A stretch of 64,000 bases of DNA from Winogradskyella immobilis (GCF_021887715.1 NZ_JAIQXX010000004.1:62001-126000); one strand, 5' to 3'; positions 27,025 to 38,300 are shown, counted from the first letter of the stretch. Numbers and translations: made by a program. The notes: a model not told the origin generated them from the letters alone.

Positions 27025-28254
27025 ATGTTTGATGTATTTATAGGTATTACAGCCCTTGCCGGATTACTGAGTTATCTTAATTATAAATTTTTAAGATTAC
27101 CCGAAACGATTGGTATTATGATTTTATCTATTGCCGTATCTCTATTATTTGCATCTGTTTATTTTATTGATAAAATTCATTTTGTAGAGTTTACTCTAGC
27201 AGTTAGAGGAATAGATTTTAAAACTATTTTATTCGATTTTTTATTAGGCATTCTTCTTTTTGCAGGATCAATTCATGTAAATCTGCATGGACTACTTAAA
27301 GAAAAAGGTTCTGTAATTATTTACGCTACTTTCGGTGTTTTAATTTCTACATTTTTAATTGGCACGGTATTCTTTTATACAACAAATGCTATGGGTTTAC
27401 CTATAGACTATATGTACTGTTTAGTCTTTGGGTCTTTAATTTCACCTACAGATCCTGTAGCTGTATTAGCTTTATTAAAAAAAGCTGGTGCTCCAAAACA
27501 TATGGAAATTAAAATTGTAGGAGAATCATTATTTAATGATGGAGTAGGCATTGTTGTTTTTCTATCTTTATTCTCTTTAGCAACAATGGCTCAAGAATTT
27601 GAGATTTTACATATTGCTGAAGAATTTGCATTAGAAGCTGGCGGCGGATTACTCATGGGGTTTGTTTTAGGTTTCATAGGAAAAAGATGCATAAAAAGTA
27701 TAATAGATCAACCTATAATTGCAGTTCATATATCATTAGCTATCGTTTTAGGTGGTTATTGGCTATCGGGGTTTCTTCATGTATCCGGTGCAATTGCGAT
27801 GGTAGTTGCTGGTCTTATTATTGGACACAGTCTTCACTCTAAAGAAGTGTCAGAAGATCTTAAAACTCATATGAATATCTTTTGGAAAGTATTAGATGAA
27901 ATTTTTAATGCTGTACTTTTTGTACTCATAGGAATAGAAATTATTGCTCTTGATTTTAACTTTACTCATTTATTATTAGGAATAATTTCCATATTCATTG
28001 TTCTTTTTTCGAGATATATTGCAATATTTCTATCTAATTTTTTACTTAAAAAATCTCACAAGGCAGATAATAAGGAACGAATTATATTAACTTGGGCAGG
28101 TTTACGTGGTGGTATATCTATCGCATTAGCACTAACATTACCCGAAGGAGATATAAAAGATATTATTCTGTATGCAACTTATGTTATTGTAGTGTTTTCA
28201 ATTATTGTTCAAGGCTTAAGTGTAGAAAAACTCATTAAAAAACTATTGAGTTAA
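27025..28254 (+). CDS. Na+/H+ antiporter, CPA1/NhaP type
   Basis: Inner-membrane cation/proton antiporter of 409 residues with 11-12 predicted helices. Family motifs are 'SPTDPVAVLALLKKAGAP' with 'GESLFNDGVGIVVFLSL' (the ND pair used in ion binding) and the later 'TWAGLRGGISIALALTLP'. No long cytoplasmic C-terminal regulatory domain is present, unlike eukaryotic NHEs. It fits a marine organism's sodium cycle. It is alone on its transcript as far as can be seen. Confidence 0.9.
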   Translation: MFDVFIGITALAGLLSYLNYKFLRLPETIGIMILSIAVSLLFASVYFIDKIHFVEFTLAVRGIDFKTILFDFLLGILLFAGSIHVNLHGLLKEKGSVIIYATFGVLISTFLIGTVFFYTTNAMGLPIDYMYCLVFGSLISPTDPVAVLALLKKAGAPKHMEIKIVGESLFNDGVGIVVFLSLFSLATMAQEFEILHIAEEFALEAGGGLLMGFVLGFIGKRCIKSIIDQPIIAVHISLAIVLGGYWLSGFLHVSGAIAMVVAGLIIGHSLHSKEVSEDLKTHMNIFWKVLDEIFNAVLFVLIGIEIIALDFNFTHLLLGIISIFIVLFSRYIAIFLSNFLLKKSHKADNKERIILTWAGLRGGISIALALTLPEGDIKDIILYATYVIVVFSIIVQGLSVEKLIKKLLS

Positions 28255-28422
28255 GCTCTTAAAATTTTCTTGCCAAAAGACATTAATCAGCATTTAAATT
28301 ATAAAAAATGTTAAATCTTTCTATATAATTAACCCTATCATATAATTACAGAGTTTACACGATAAAGATTTATTACTTTAGTGCAATTATCTAATTAAAT
28401 CAAGGATTAAACCAACGTAATA

Positions 28423-30936
28423 ATGAAAAAACTATCGCTTTTATTTACACTAGTGTTAGCTTTTAATTTTCTTTTAGCTCAAGAAAATAGCACTGATGTA
28501 CCTACCCCAAATTATCGAGCTGCAGCCAAATATTCTCCAACTAATATTGCTAAACTAGTTCACTCAACATCTGTAAGGCCTAATTGGTTAAAAAAAGGAA
28601 ATCGTTTCTGGTACAGCTATAAAACCACAGAAGGCTCTAAATACTATATAGTAGATGCTGACAAACGCACTAAATCTGAATTATTTGATAACGAGAAAAT
28701 GGCGCAATGGTTAACAGAGATAACAAAAGATCCTTATGATGCGCAACACTTGCCTCGTTTTAATTTTGAATTTGTGAAAGGTGAAACTGCAATTCGTTTT
28801 AGAATAACTTCAACTGAAAAAGTAGAGGTTGTTAATGAAGATGCTGAAACCAAAAATGATTCTACAGCGACAAAAAAGAAAAAAAGAAAACCAAAAATGG
28901 AAAATAAAACGTTCCATTTTGAATACCGTTTAGGCAGTAACTCGCTAACACTTTTAGACAACAAAAAGAAAGGTAAAGAAGATTGGAAACGTTGGGCAAA
29001 TATAGCCCCAGATAGTTCTATTGTTTTGTTTTCTAAACATTACAATTTGTATTGGATGGATAAAGAAAACTTTCTTAAAGCTGTTAAAAATGAAAAAGAT
29101 TCTACTATAGTAGAAAACCAATGGACTAAAGACGGTGAGTTATATAACTCGTACGGTGGAGGAAGTGGACGTGGAGAAACTAATGAATCCATGAAAAAAG
29201 ATAAAGATAAACGTAAAAGAATCTTTGGAACTTGGTCTCACGATTCTAAAAAGTTTGTTTTTCAAAGAAGAGATGAGAGACACATTAATGATTTATGGGT
29301 TATCAATTCAACAGCTAGCAAACGTCCTACACTAGAAACCTATAAATATCATATGCCTGGTGAGGATGAGTTTTATAAAACAGAACTCCATATTTTTGAT
29401 ATGCCTTCTAAGACTAATATTCAAGTACAATTAGATACTGTAAAACAACAAAATATTCAGGTCTATCGTGAGCCTATAAAAAAAGCTAATTTTTCTGATG
29501 ACTTTATTCCTTCTTTACTACTCTCTAAAAAAGGAAAGATCTATTACAATGTTATTAGTAGAGATCGTAAAAAAATGGACATCTGTGTTGCAGATATTAA
29601 TACAGGTGAAACTAAAGTTTTAATAGAAGAGCGTTTTAATACTTATATAGAATCTCGACCATTGGTATTATTAAATAACGAGACAGAAATGTTACATTGG
29701 GCAGAGCGTTCAGGCTGGGCTCACTATTATTTATATAATATTAATGGTAATTTAAAGAATCAAATTACCAAAGGAGCTTACCATGTTGAAAGTGCTATTG
29801 GTGTTGACGAAAAAACACGCACGCTATATTTTAGTGCACATGGTATTCCTAAAGACCAAGATCCGTACTATGAGCATATGTATAAAATTAACTTAAATGG
29901 TTCTGGATTAAAGCCACTGAATCCTGGCAATTATAATACACAAAATAGTATGGCTGATTCTAATAGTTTCTTTGTAAGCAACTATTCTAGAGTTAATACG
30001 GTTCCTAAATCTGAATTAAGAAATAGTGCTGGAAAGGTAGTGATGCAGTTAGAAGAAGCAGATTTATCAAGATTAATGGAAACAGGTTATCAATTCCCTG
30101 AGCCATTTAAAACGAAAGCTGATGATGGAGTTACTGATATATATGGAGTGATGTATAGACCTTTTGATTTAGATTCTACAAAAAAATATCCATTATTAGA
30201 ATATGTTTATCCTGGACCTCAAACTGAAGCTGTAAACAAGTCGTTTTCTGTACGTATGGATCGTTTAGATCGTATGGCTCAAGTTGGTTTTGTGGTTATT
30301 ACTTTAGGTAATAGAGGTGGCCATCCAGATCGTTCTAAATGGTATCATAACTATGGTTACGGTAATCTTAGAGATTATGGTTTAGCAGATAAAAAACATG
30401 TTGCAGAACAACTTGCAGATAAATATGATTATATAGACATTAATAAAGTTGGCATCTATGGACATTCAGGTGGTGGTTTTATGTCTACTGCAGCCATATT
30501 AGTATATCCTGATTTCTTTAAAGCTGCAGTATCTTCTGCTGGGAACCACGATAATAGTATATATAACAGTTGGTGGAGTGAAACACATCATGGAGTACTA
30601 GAGGAAAAAGATGCTAAAGGAAATACAAAATATAAATACATGATTGATACTAACCAATCTTTAGCTAAAAACCTAAAAGGAAAGCTAATGTTAATCCATG
30701 GTGACGTTGATAATAATGTACATCCAGGTGGTACAATTAGAATGGCAAATGCGTTGATTAATGCTAATAAACGTTTCGATTTTATGATTATGCCAGGGCA
30801 ACGTCATGGATTTGGAAGAATGACTGAGTATTCATTCTGGTTAAGAGCAGATCATTTTAGCAAACATTTCTTAGGAGTTGAAGCGACAAGTGTAGATATT
30901 ACAGAAATGAATAGAGATCGGCCTAAGAGTAAGTAG
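28423..30936 (+). CDS. Exported prolyl oligopeptidase-family peptidase (S9B, DPP IV-like)
   Basis: 837 residues with signal peptide (ends FLLAQ). An N-terminal beta-propeller (about residues 60-580, with a Lys-rich insert 'TATKKKKRKPKME') is followed by the S9 alpha/beta hydrolase domain. Catalytic triad: Ser682 in 'GIYGHSGGGF', Asp763 in 'HGDVDNNVHPGG' and His795 in 'PGQRHGFG'. Periplasmic cleavage of dipeptides after Pro or Ala from peptide N-termini is expected. The gene is followed by a long hairpin terminator and converges with lspA. Confidence 0.92.
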   Translation: MKKLSLLFTLVLAFNFLLAQENSTDVPTPNYRAAAKYSPTNIAKLVHSTSVRPNWLKKGNRFWYSYKTTEGSKYYIVDADKRTKSELFDNEKMAQWLTEITKDPYDAQHLPRFNFEFVKGETAIRFRITSTEKVEVVNEDAETKNDSTATKKKKRKPKMENKTFHFEYRLGSNSLTLLDNKKKGKEDWKRWANIAPDSSIVLFSKHYNLYWMDKENFLKAVKNEKDSTIVENQWTKDGELYNSYGGGSGRGETNESMKKDKDKRKRIFGTWSHDSKKFVFQRRDERHINDLWVINSTASKRPTLETYKYHMPGEDEFYKTELHIFDMPSKTNIQVQLDTVKQQNIQVYREPIKKANFSDDFIPSLLLSKKGKIYYNVISRDRKKMDICVADINTGETKVLIEERFNTYIESRPLVLLNNETEMLHWAERSGWAHYYLYNINGNLKNQITKGAYHVESAIGVDEKTRTLYFSAHGIPKDQDPYYEHMYKINLNGSGLKPLNPGNYNTQNSMADSNSFFVSNYSRVNTVPKSELRNSAGKVVMQLEEADLSRLMETGYQFPEPFKTKADDGVTDIYGVMYRPFDLDSTKKYPLLEYVYPGPQTEAVNKSFSVRMDRLDRMAQVGFVVITLGNRGGHPDRSKWYHNYGYGNLRDYGLADKKHVAEQLADKYDYIDINKVGIYGHSGGGFMSTAAILVYPDFFKAAVSSAGNHDNSIYNSWWSETHHGVLEEKDAKGNTKYKYMIDTNQSLAKNLKGKLMLIHGDVDNNVHPGGTIRMANALINANKRFDFMIMPGQRHGFGRMTEYSFWLRADHFSKHFLGVEATSVDITEMNRDRPKSK

Positions 30937-30944
30937 TTAAAATT

Positions 30945-30998
30945 AAAAAAGAAAAACTCTTAACAGACTCATGGTTTAGTTGAGAGTTTTTCTTTTTT
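30945..30998. terminator. Bidirectional terminator between S9 peptidase gene and lspA
   Basis: 16-bp arms (AAAAAAGAAAAACTCT and AGAGTTTTTCTTTTTT) around a 22-base loop, giving U-tracts on both strands. Confidence 0.8.
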
Positions 30999-31059
30999 TA
31001 TCTTAATGAAATCTGTAACTGTTATTTATGACGAGTCAATATAAAGTATAAAAAAGCTA

Positions 31060-31569
31060 CTAAGACTTAATAGTAGATTTTTTCTTTTTACTTAAAAAGT
31101 TACTAAAGATTAAAATAATCATTCCTGTGGTTACCGATAAATCAGCAACATTAAAAATTCCTGTTTTTAATTTCCAGCCTAGATCTATAAAGAAAAAATC
31201 AGTAACAGATCCTAAAACAATTCTGTCAAAAACATTAGCAATTCCACCACCAACAATACAACAAAAAGCAATTAGGCTTAGACGATCTAATGTTTTGGTT
31301 TTAACGATATAATAAATAACATATCCTAATACTATTGTTGGTAAGATTAGGAGGAAGATGAGTTTTAAAGTCGGATTCATGTCGCTGCCCATACCTAAAA
31401 ATGCTCCTTCATTTTCAACCCATATTAATTGAAAATAATCTCCAATAACATCTATTTTTCCTCTAGCACCTTCAGTCATCGTTGACCTAACGTATACTTT
31501 GCTAATTTGGTCTATAGCAATGTTAGCTATAATGATTAATGCAATACTGAGATTACGAGATAATTTCAT
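31060..31569 (-). CDS. lspA: Lipoprotein signal peptidase (signal peptidase II)
   Basis: Inner-membrane aspartyl peptidase that cleaves diacylglyceryl-modified prolipoproteins. Four TM helices; conserved 'VENEGAFLGMG', catalytic Asp115 in 'GGGIANVFDRI' and Asp143 in 'FNVADLSVTTG'. 169 residues is the standard size. It lies 9 bases after fabD on the minus strand and is probably co-transcribed. Confidence 0.95.
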   Translation of the reverse strand: MKLSRNLSIALIIIANIAIDQISKVYVRSTMTEGARGKIDVIGDYFQLIWVENEGAFLGMGSDMNPTLKLIFLLILPTIVLGYVIYYIVKTKTLDRLSLIAFCCIVGGGIANVFDRIVLGSVTDFFFIDLGWKLKTGIFNVADLSVTTGMIILIFSNFLSKKKKSTIKS

Positions 31570-31578
31570 AAGGTGTTT

Positions 31579-32472
31579 TTAAGCGTTAGTTTCAAAAGTT
31601 GCTGAAGCAGTTTCAGACTCTCTATTTATTTTCCTTACTAAACCTTGTAAAACTTTACCAGGTCCAACTTCAGTGAAGTGTTTTGCACCATCTTCAATCA
31701 TTTGTTGTACAGATTGTGTCCAACGTACAGGAGCTGTTAATTGCGAAATTAAATTCGCTTTTATTTCATTTTCATCAGTAATCGCTGACGCTGTTACATT
31801 CTGATATATTGGGCAATTGGGTTTGCTAAATGTTGTGTTTTCTATAGCAGCAGCTAATTCTTCTCGAGCTGGTTCCATCATTGGAGAATGAAATGCTCCA
31901 CCAACAGGTAATACTAAAGCACGTCTTGCGCCTGCTTCTTTCAAAGCTTCACAAGCTTTATTAATTGCTTCAACCTCACCAGAAATTACTAATTGACCAG
32001 GACAGTTATAATTTGCGGCTACAACAACACCTTCTGTCGTTTCACATATTTTTTCAACCACAACATCATCCAAACCTAAAACTGCAGCCATTGTGCTAGG
32101 TTGAGCTTCACAAGCTTTTTGCATGGCTTGCGCACGTTGAGAGACTAACTTTAATCCGTCTTCAAAAGTTAAAGCACCAGCTGCAACTAAAGCAGAAAAT
32201 TCCCCAAGTGAGTGACCAGCAACCATATCTGGTTTAAAACTCTCACCTAAGGTTTTTGCTAAGATTACAGAATGTAAGAAAATTGAAGGTTGTGTTACTT
32301 TAGTTTCTTTTAAATCTTCAGCAGAACCTTCAAACATAACGTCAGTAATATGAAAACCTAAAATATCATTAGCCTTTTCAAATAACTCTTGCGCTAAAGG
32401 TGAATTCTCGTAAAGATCCAATCCCATTCCTGAGAATTGTGCTCCTTGTCCTGGAAAAATATATGCGTTCAT
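31579..32472 (-). CDS. fabD: Malonyl-CoA:ACP transacylase
   Basis: Loads malonyl groups from CoA onto acyl carrier protein for fatty acid synthesis in the cytoplasm. 'FPGQGAQFSGMG' at the N-terminus, nucleophile Ser88 in 'AGHSLGEFSAL' and the catalytic His in 'GGAFHSPMM'. The length of 297 residues is normal. It heads a two-gene unit with lspA. A minus-strand TATTTTTG at 32493-32500 is a possible -7 element. Confidence 0.95.
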   Translation of the reverse strand: MNAYIFPGQGAQFSGMGLDLYENSPLAQELFEKANDILGFHITDVMFEGSAEDLKETKVTQPSIFLHSVILAKTLGESFKPDMVAGHSLGEFSALVAAGALTFEDGLKLVSQRAQAMQKACEAQPSTMAAVLGLDDVVVEKICETTEGVVVAANYNCPGQLVISGEVEAINKACEALKEAGARRALVLPVGGAFHSPMMEPAREELAAAIENTTFSKPNCPIYQNVTASAITDENEIKANLISQLTAPVRWTQSVQQMIEDGAKHFTEVGPGKVLQGLVRKINRESETASATFETNA

Positions 32473-32637
32473 TTGTAATTCAAATTAAGGTGCAAAAATA
32501 GGAATATTTTTTTTAGATATTAGCTCACTAAGCTGTTAGATATTAGAGCAAAGATTGTATAGAATTTCATATTATGTTGTATGCCTATATTCTAGTTTCT
32601 AACAGTTCCGAAACTTCGGAATGTTCTATTTCTATAT

Positions 32638-34197
32638 TTATAAACTAGCTACAGCAGCCTCTGCACAACGCTCTCCATCCATAGCAGCAGAAATTATTCC
32701 GCCAGCATAACCACCACCTTCACCACAAGGAAATAAATTAGATATTTCAGGATGCTCTAAAGTTTCTGTTCTTGGAATATTTACAGGAGATGAGGTACGC
32801 GATTCTACACCAATAATATTTGCTTCTTCAGTGTAATAGCCTCTCATTTTTTCGCCAAAAGCTTTAAAACCTTTTCGTAATGAACTACCAATTATCTTAG
32901 GTAATAAGGAATGCATTGGAGCAGATTTTAAGCCAGGTTGATAAGATGTTTCGTTTAAACTAGAAGACAATTTGCCTTCAACAAAATCGGTAAGACGTTG
33001 TCCAGGAGCAGATTGTGTTCTTCCTCCAGAAGTAAAGGCTAAACGTTCTAAGTCTTTTTGATATTCTAGAGCTTTCAAAGCACCAAAATGTTCGTATTTA
33101 TAAAGATCTTTATCAGCATTAATTTCAGTCACAATTCCTGAGTTAGCAAATTTGTTGTTTCGTTTAGAAGGAGACATGCCATTAACTACAACTTCTCCAT
33201 TAGTAGTTGCAGCAGGAACAATGAAACCGCCAGGACACATACAAAAAGAATATACACCTCTATTATTAACTTGTTGCACCAAACTGTAAGCTGCTGCAGG
33301 TAATAGTTCACTACGCGGCTCTCCTTTACAGTGGTATTGAATACCATCTATGATTTCTTGTGGATGCTCAACCCGAACTCCCATTGCAAATGACTTCGCT
33401 TTTAAAGCTACATTTTTATCATTCAATAAATAAAAAATATCTCTAGCAGAATGACCTGTTGCTAAAATGACTTTTTCAACATCAAATTCATTTCCATTTT
33501 GAAGTTGAATAGCAACAATTTTATTGTCTTTTAAAGTAAAGTCCGAAACTCTAGATTCAAAATGCACTTCTCCTCCAAAATTTAAAATGGTTTCTCTAAT
33601 ATTTTGAACCACTTTTGGTAATTTATTTGTGCCAATATGCGGATGCGCATCTACTAAAATTTGATCTGTGGCTCCATGAAATACTAAGTTTTCGAAAATA
33701 CGACGAACATCACCACGTTTTAAACTTCGTGTATATAGTTTACCATCACTATAAGTACCAGCTCCACCTTCCCCAAAACAATAGTTAGAATCTTCGTTTA
33801 CAAAATGATCTTGATTTATAGCTTTTAAATCACGACGACGTTCTTGTACATTTTTACCACGCTCTAAAACAACAGGCTTAAAGCCTAGTTCTATACAGCG
33901 TAATGCTGCCCACATTCCTGCTGGTCCAAAACCTATAATGTGGATTGGTTTAGCATTAGAAACATCTTTATAGTCAAAGGTATAATCTGATGTCTCAGGA
34001 ACAGGTTCATTGATATAAACTTCAACCTTATAGTTGAACATGATATTACGTTTACGTGCATCAATTGATTTTCTAAGAATTTTAATTCCAGAAATTTCAG
34101 AAGGTTGCATCCCTAAATCATATGCAGCTTTATTAAGCAAACCATCTGGTTGTCCTTCTCGGTGCATATTGATACGTAATTGCAAAGCTTTTATCAT
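32638..34197 (-). CDS. FAD-dependent dehydrogenase (COG2509-type oxidoreductase)
   Basis: 519-residue cytoplasmic flavoprotein. An N-terminal ~85-residue alpha/beta domain precedes the FAD Rossmann motif 'IHIIGFGPAGMWAALRCIEL' with 'PVVLERGKNV'. Further motifs are 'GEGGAGTYSDGKLYTR', 'VILATGHSARDIFYLL' (the ATG motif) and the C-terminal FAD site 'LFPCGEGGGYAGGIISAAMD'. This is the widespread uncharacterised dehydrogenase family, often called NAD(P)/FAD-dependent oxidoreductase; its substrate is not known. It is transcribed alone, between fabD and the divergent SRPBCC gene. Confidence 0.85.
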   Translation of the reverse strand: MIKALQLRINMHREGQPDGLLNKAAYDLGMQPSEISGIKILRKSIDARKRNIMFNYKVEVYINEPVPETSDYTFDYKDVSNAKPIHIIGFGPAGMWAALRCIELGFKPVVLERGKNVQERRRDLKAINQDHFVNEDSNYCFGEGGAGTYSDGKLYTRSLKRGDVRRIFENLVFHGATDQILVDAHPHIGTNKLPKVVQNIRETILNFGGEVHFESRVSDFTLKDNKIVAIQLQNGNEFDVEKVILATGHSARDIFYLLNDKNVALKAKSFAMGVRVEHPQEIIDGIQYHCKGEPRSELLPAAAYSLVQQVNNRGVYSFCMCPGGFIVPAATTNGEVVVNGMSPSKRNNKFANSGIVTEINADKDLYKYEHFGALKALEYQKDLERLAFTSGGRTQSAPGQRLTDFVEGKLSSSLNETSYQPGLKSAPMHSLLPKIIGSSLRKGFKAFGEKMRGYYTEEANIIGVESRTSSPVNIPRTETLEHPEISNLFPCGEGGGYAGGIISAAMDGERCAEAAVASL

Positions 34198-34262
34198 ATT
34201 GCGAAATTAGTTATATTTATTAGGTATAAAAACCTAGCTAATTAAATATAAAACTTTGACTT

Positions 34263-34658
34263 ATGAATTTCACATTAACAACACAAATAAAGGCAACACC
34301 AAAACAGATTTATAAGTCGTGGTTAAGTACACAAAGGCATAGTAAAATGACAGGAAGTCCTGCTTATGTTTCAGATAAAATAGGGGATACTTTTAAAACA
34401 AGAAAGGGGTATATTACAGGAAGTAATATTGAATTAGAACCTTATACTAGAATAGTACAATCGTGGAGAAGTTCTAATTTTGAAGACAATGAAAGCGATT
34501 CTCAAATTGAAATTTTGCTTTCTGAAGATGGTGAAGAAACGACTTTAACTCTCAATCATACTAACGTACCTGAGTTTGGGGAAGATTATAAAGAAGATTG
34601 GAATAAGCATTACTTTGAACCTATGAAACGTTATTTTGAAGCTTTAAATAAAGCTTAA
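34263..34658 (+). CDS. SRPBCC/AHSA1-domain protein
   Basis: 131 residues with the START-like fold seen in Activator of Hsp90 ATPase homologs: 'TTQIKATPKQIYKSWLSTQR' opening helix, 'YTRIVQSWRSSNFED', 'TTLTLNHTNVPEFGEDY' and a long C-terminal helix 'NKHYFEPMKRYFEALN'. A small hydrophobic-ligand-binding role is usual in the family, but the ligand is unknown. Its stop is one base from the stop of the convergent thioredoxin-like gene. Confidence 0.82.
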   Translation: MNFTLTTQIKATPKQIYKSWLSTQRHSKMTGSPAYVSDKIGDTFKTRKGYITGSNIELEPYTRIVQSWRSSNFEDNESDSQIEILLSEDGEETTLTLNHTNVPEFGEDYKEDWNKHYFEPMKRYFEALNKA

Positions 34659-34659
34659 T

Positions 34660-35232
34660 TTACTTTGAAATAATTTGATCGATGATTTCAAAATATTTAG
34701 ATAAATCCACAGTGAAATCTGTAATTTCCTTCTTTCCAGAATACAAGTGTTTAACACCTTTTTTAGCACTACCTTCATAAAGTACTGAAGCTCCTGTAGA
34801 TTTGTGAACTAGATTAAAATCTTTATCATAAATCAATGTTAGTGGAACAACTTTACTGCCATTATTTAGTTTTGAAATGAGTTCACTGTCCAAATCAAAA
34901 TACATTTCGTAAGGCCATTCAAATGCTTCTACAAATTTCTTAGCAGATTCAACTCTTGAAGCAGGATCTATAGAAATTGAAATTATTTTTACGCCAGTAC
35001 GTTTTTGCCATTCTGCGTATTTATCTTTTAGAGTATTGTATTTTATAATACAAGGCTTACAATATGTAGCCCAAAAATCGATGATAATAGGGCCATCGTG
35101 TTTAAACGTATTACTATTTATCGTTTCACCATCTATTGTAGTCAATGTAGATGCAATTGGGAATGTTTTAGATTGACTAGAAGCAAAGTAAGTTATACTA
35201 ACAGTCATTAAAATAGCGAATATCTTTTTCAT
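34660..35232 (-). CDS. Exported thioredoxin-like protein (TlpA family)
   Basis: 190 residues; signal peptide (ends YFASSQ) and a thioredoxin fold with the redox motif Cys-Lys-Pro-Cys in 'IDFWATYCKPCIIKYN'. It should act as a periplasmic disulfide reductase or oxidoreductase. It lies downstream of the ABC/M1-peptidase operon, with a terminator and 130 bases between. Its upstream region carries a 17-base element (35252-35268) identical to one upstream of the ABC ATPase gene, which suggests shared regulation. Confidence 0.85.
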   Translation of the reverse strand: MKKIFAILMTVSITYFASSQSKTFPIASTLTTIDGETINSNTFKHDGPIIIDFWATYCKPCIIKYNTLKDKYAEWQKRTGVKIISISIDPASRVESAKKFVEAFEWPYEMYFDLDSELISKLNNGSKVVPLTLIYDKDFNLVHKSTGASVLYEGSAKKGVKHLYSGKKEITDFTVDLSKYFEIIDQIISK

Positions 35233-35251
35233 CTTTTAAATAGTTATGGTT

Positions 35252-35268
35252 TATATATAAAGACGCAA
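35252..35268 (-). promoter_or_regulatory. 17-bp shared element, copy A (upstream of thioredoxin gene)
   Basis: TATATATAAAGACGCAA on the plus strand (TTGCGTC read toward the gene), identical to 39941-39957. It lies 20 bases from the thioredoxin start codon, next to a near-consensus -7 box, so it may be part of the promoter or the early transcript. Confidence 0.45.
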
Positions 35269-35296
35269 AATTTAAACTAAAGGTTGTCTAAGGTAC

Positions 35297-35334
35297 AAAA
35301 AAAATACAGGTCTTCTAGTTATCTAGAAAACCTG
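35297..35334 (-). terminator. Terminator after the ABC-M1 fusion gene
   Basis: On the minus strand, stem CAGGTTTTCTAG / CTAGAAGACCTG (one G-T pair) with loop ATAA, followed by a T-rich run with eight consecutive T residues. Confidence 0.85.
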
Positions 35335-35362
35335 CAAGATCTATATTTGGTATAAATTAAAG

Positions 35363-38300
35363 TTACTCTTGTAAGCTAATCCGCTTAATATTATCATCAT
35401 AAACACGATCTATTAAAAGGTGTCTAGGATCAATAGCTGCTTTTACAGGTAGTTTGTCTAATTGTACCGTGATTGATGATTTTTCTTTATTAAACTTCAT
35501 TCGTTTTTGTTGATATAACTCTTTTTCGTCATCATCCATAAAGAAACCAACATCGATCCAATCGTTAATAGCAGTTTTAGTCTCGTTTCCTAAACTGTCT
35601 GATTTTATTTTTGAACTTTCAATTTCTAGTGTAACTTCATATTTTCCATTATCTAACATTTTATAGTTAGCTTCTTTTAAGCGGTTATCATACAAGGTGA
35701 TTTCTTTAAACCAATCGTTAACTAAGTATTTTAATGAATCTGGAACTCGAGGTTCTAAATGCCTTAAAAAGTCTAATGAACTTGGGTATGGTGTGTTTCT
35801 ATAACGATATTCTTCTAAGAAGCTTTTCATGGCAACATTTAAGCTGTCTTCACCTATGTAATCTTGTAGCGCATATAAAATAACACTCCCTTTTCCGTAG
35901 TGGATATAACCTTGATTTTCTACTTTATAAAGAGGTAATTCTTTTTCGCGTTCTCCACTACGTCCACGTAAATAACGATCGTGATCGTACTTTAAAAACT
36001 CGCGCATTTTCATTGGATTATCTGAGATACTTTTTAAAGTCATTAAAGATGAATATTCAGAAAAACTTTCACTCGTCATTGTACCACCTTGCATATTAGC
36101 ACCTATAACTTGGTGTGCCCACCATTGATGTCCCATCTCATGTGCAATTACAGCATCTATAACGTTGTTGTCTGTTTCATCTTCAAGATTAATTACAAAG
36201 CCAAAAGCTTCAGAATATGGCATAGTTCCTGGAAACGCTTGCGCAAATGTTGCATATCTTGGAAACTCAATAATACGTGCTTGTTTATGATAATACGGAC
36301 CAAAATTTTCGGTATAATATTCTAACGAGCGTTGTACAGCATCTAGCATCATATCAATATTAACATCATGCTTTTCATCATAATAAATTTCCATATCAAT
36401 ACCATTCCATTTACGCTTTGCAATTTCAAAATCTGCTGACATAAACGAGTAGAAGTTAAGAGATGGTGTATCTGTTTTATAATGATAGTAGTTTCTATTA
36501 TTCTCTTCCCATTGTTTTGTTAATGTGCCTGGAGCAATAGCGGTTTGATCTTTTGATGTAGAAATAATAGTTTCTACATTTATAAAATCTGACTGCCCAT
36601 CGCTTAGGTAATTTGCCATATGTAATTCTCCAACTTCTTCAGTTAATTTAGGCATGCGTTCTTTAGGCGGAAGATCATGTTTTCTACGTGTATTTTTATC
36701 ACTAATTTCATAACCATCATTATAACCCATAGTTGGCAAAAGTTGTCCGTTATTAAAGAAGGTACCGTTATTTATAATATTAGTATTTCCTCTACCATTA
36801 CTAAAGCCCTTAGTAATATATTTATTGTCAATTTTCATTACCATTTTTTCTCCAGGTTGCAATGGAGGACTTAGTTTATATATTTTGTATAAATAAGTTT
36901 CATCGGTATAAACGACTTTAGAGTTAGGAATGTCAAAACTAGAATCCCAATCATCAATGGTATAAAAATGTAAAGAATCAATAGGTTTATCTGATGCATT
37001 AGTGAGTTCGATATCTGCTTTTACATTCATATTACGTTCAGCAGGAAAAATATCAATATAGTACTTTGCATCTGTAACTTTAGGAGAAATAACATCTCTA
37101 TACTTTCCATATTTATTTTCGTAATCTACAGCCAATTGTTCATTGGTATCACCAGATCGATAAGGGTTTAATATTTGAGTATTATAGTAGACATATCCTG
37201 AAACACCTAACCAAGCTATTGTAGCTACAGCTATTACACCTCTGTAACTCTTAGGGATTTCTTTTCTTGCCGCTTTTACTCTTGCTATTAAAGAGCTTTT
37301 AGAACCACGATTCCATAATGCACCAGCAACTAATAATCCTAAAAGAGTAAATAATATCCAATAGAGATTAAACCAGAGCGCAGCTTTAAGACCTGGGCCA
37401 AAACGATCCATATCTGAGTACTGTAAGAAAGGACCATTGGCTAGATTCAACATATTAGAACTTATATCTAAAATGCTCAATACAATTTCAAGAACAAACA
37501 AAATTAGTATAGCAATAAAGTAACCAATGTATTTATTGCTAGACAATACTTGGATTAAGATGGTAACTCCAGAGAATGTAATAAATAGCGGAAGATTAAC
37601 ATATAGGAAATCTAATAAATAAACATCAAGCTCTATGCGTGTATACCCATTTAATAATTGATAAATTACACCTATAACAATGAAGAATAAATTTAGAATA
37701 ACAACTGTACTAATTAATGATAGTGTTTTAGCAGCCATTGAAATAAATGAGGTGTGCGCAGAAGCATCAATGACTTCATTAATTTTAGAATCGCGATCTC
37801 GCCATATAAGTTCGCCACTAAAAAATACAGCAATAATGACTAGGAATATTTTTGTACTCCCTTCAATAGAATCTATGAGTCTATAGGTTAATGGATAAGA
37901 TTGTAACCCAAAATACTCAAAACCACCACTAAGATCAGCAACTAAGATAATAACACAAAATAAGAACAGTATTTTAAATGTAACACTCTTAATAATACTC
38001 AGAAAATTGGTGTAAAAAAAGCTTTTAAATTGAACCCAAGATGTATTTCCCGTAAAAGAAGGATTGAGTTTAGGTAAGTCAAAAATGGTTTCATTTTTAG
38101 AATGACTTTCTTTTTGCTTTTTTACTTTTTTATTCTTTTGTTTAAAAGAAAAACTAAAATAAGATAACAATAATATTATAACACCTAGTACCGACCATAT
38201 TAAACGGTTTTGAAGTAGTAACCCTGAAAAACTTGGACTAATAGTGTTTTTTTCAACAGGTGTAAAGTATTTGGTTTCAATGTTATAAGTATTCATTCCA

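Noticed and set aside
32606-32621. Small hairpin TTCCGAA-ac-TTCGGAA downstream of the FAD dehydrogenase gene
   Set aside because: Perfect but only 7 bp with a 2-base loop and no T-run; left out as a terminator.
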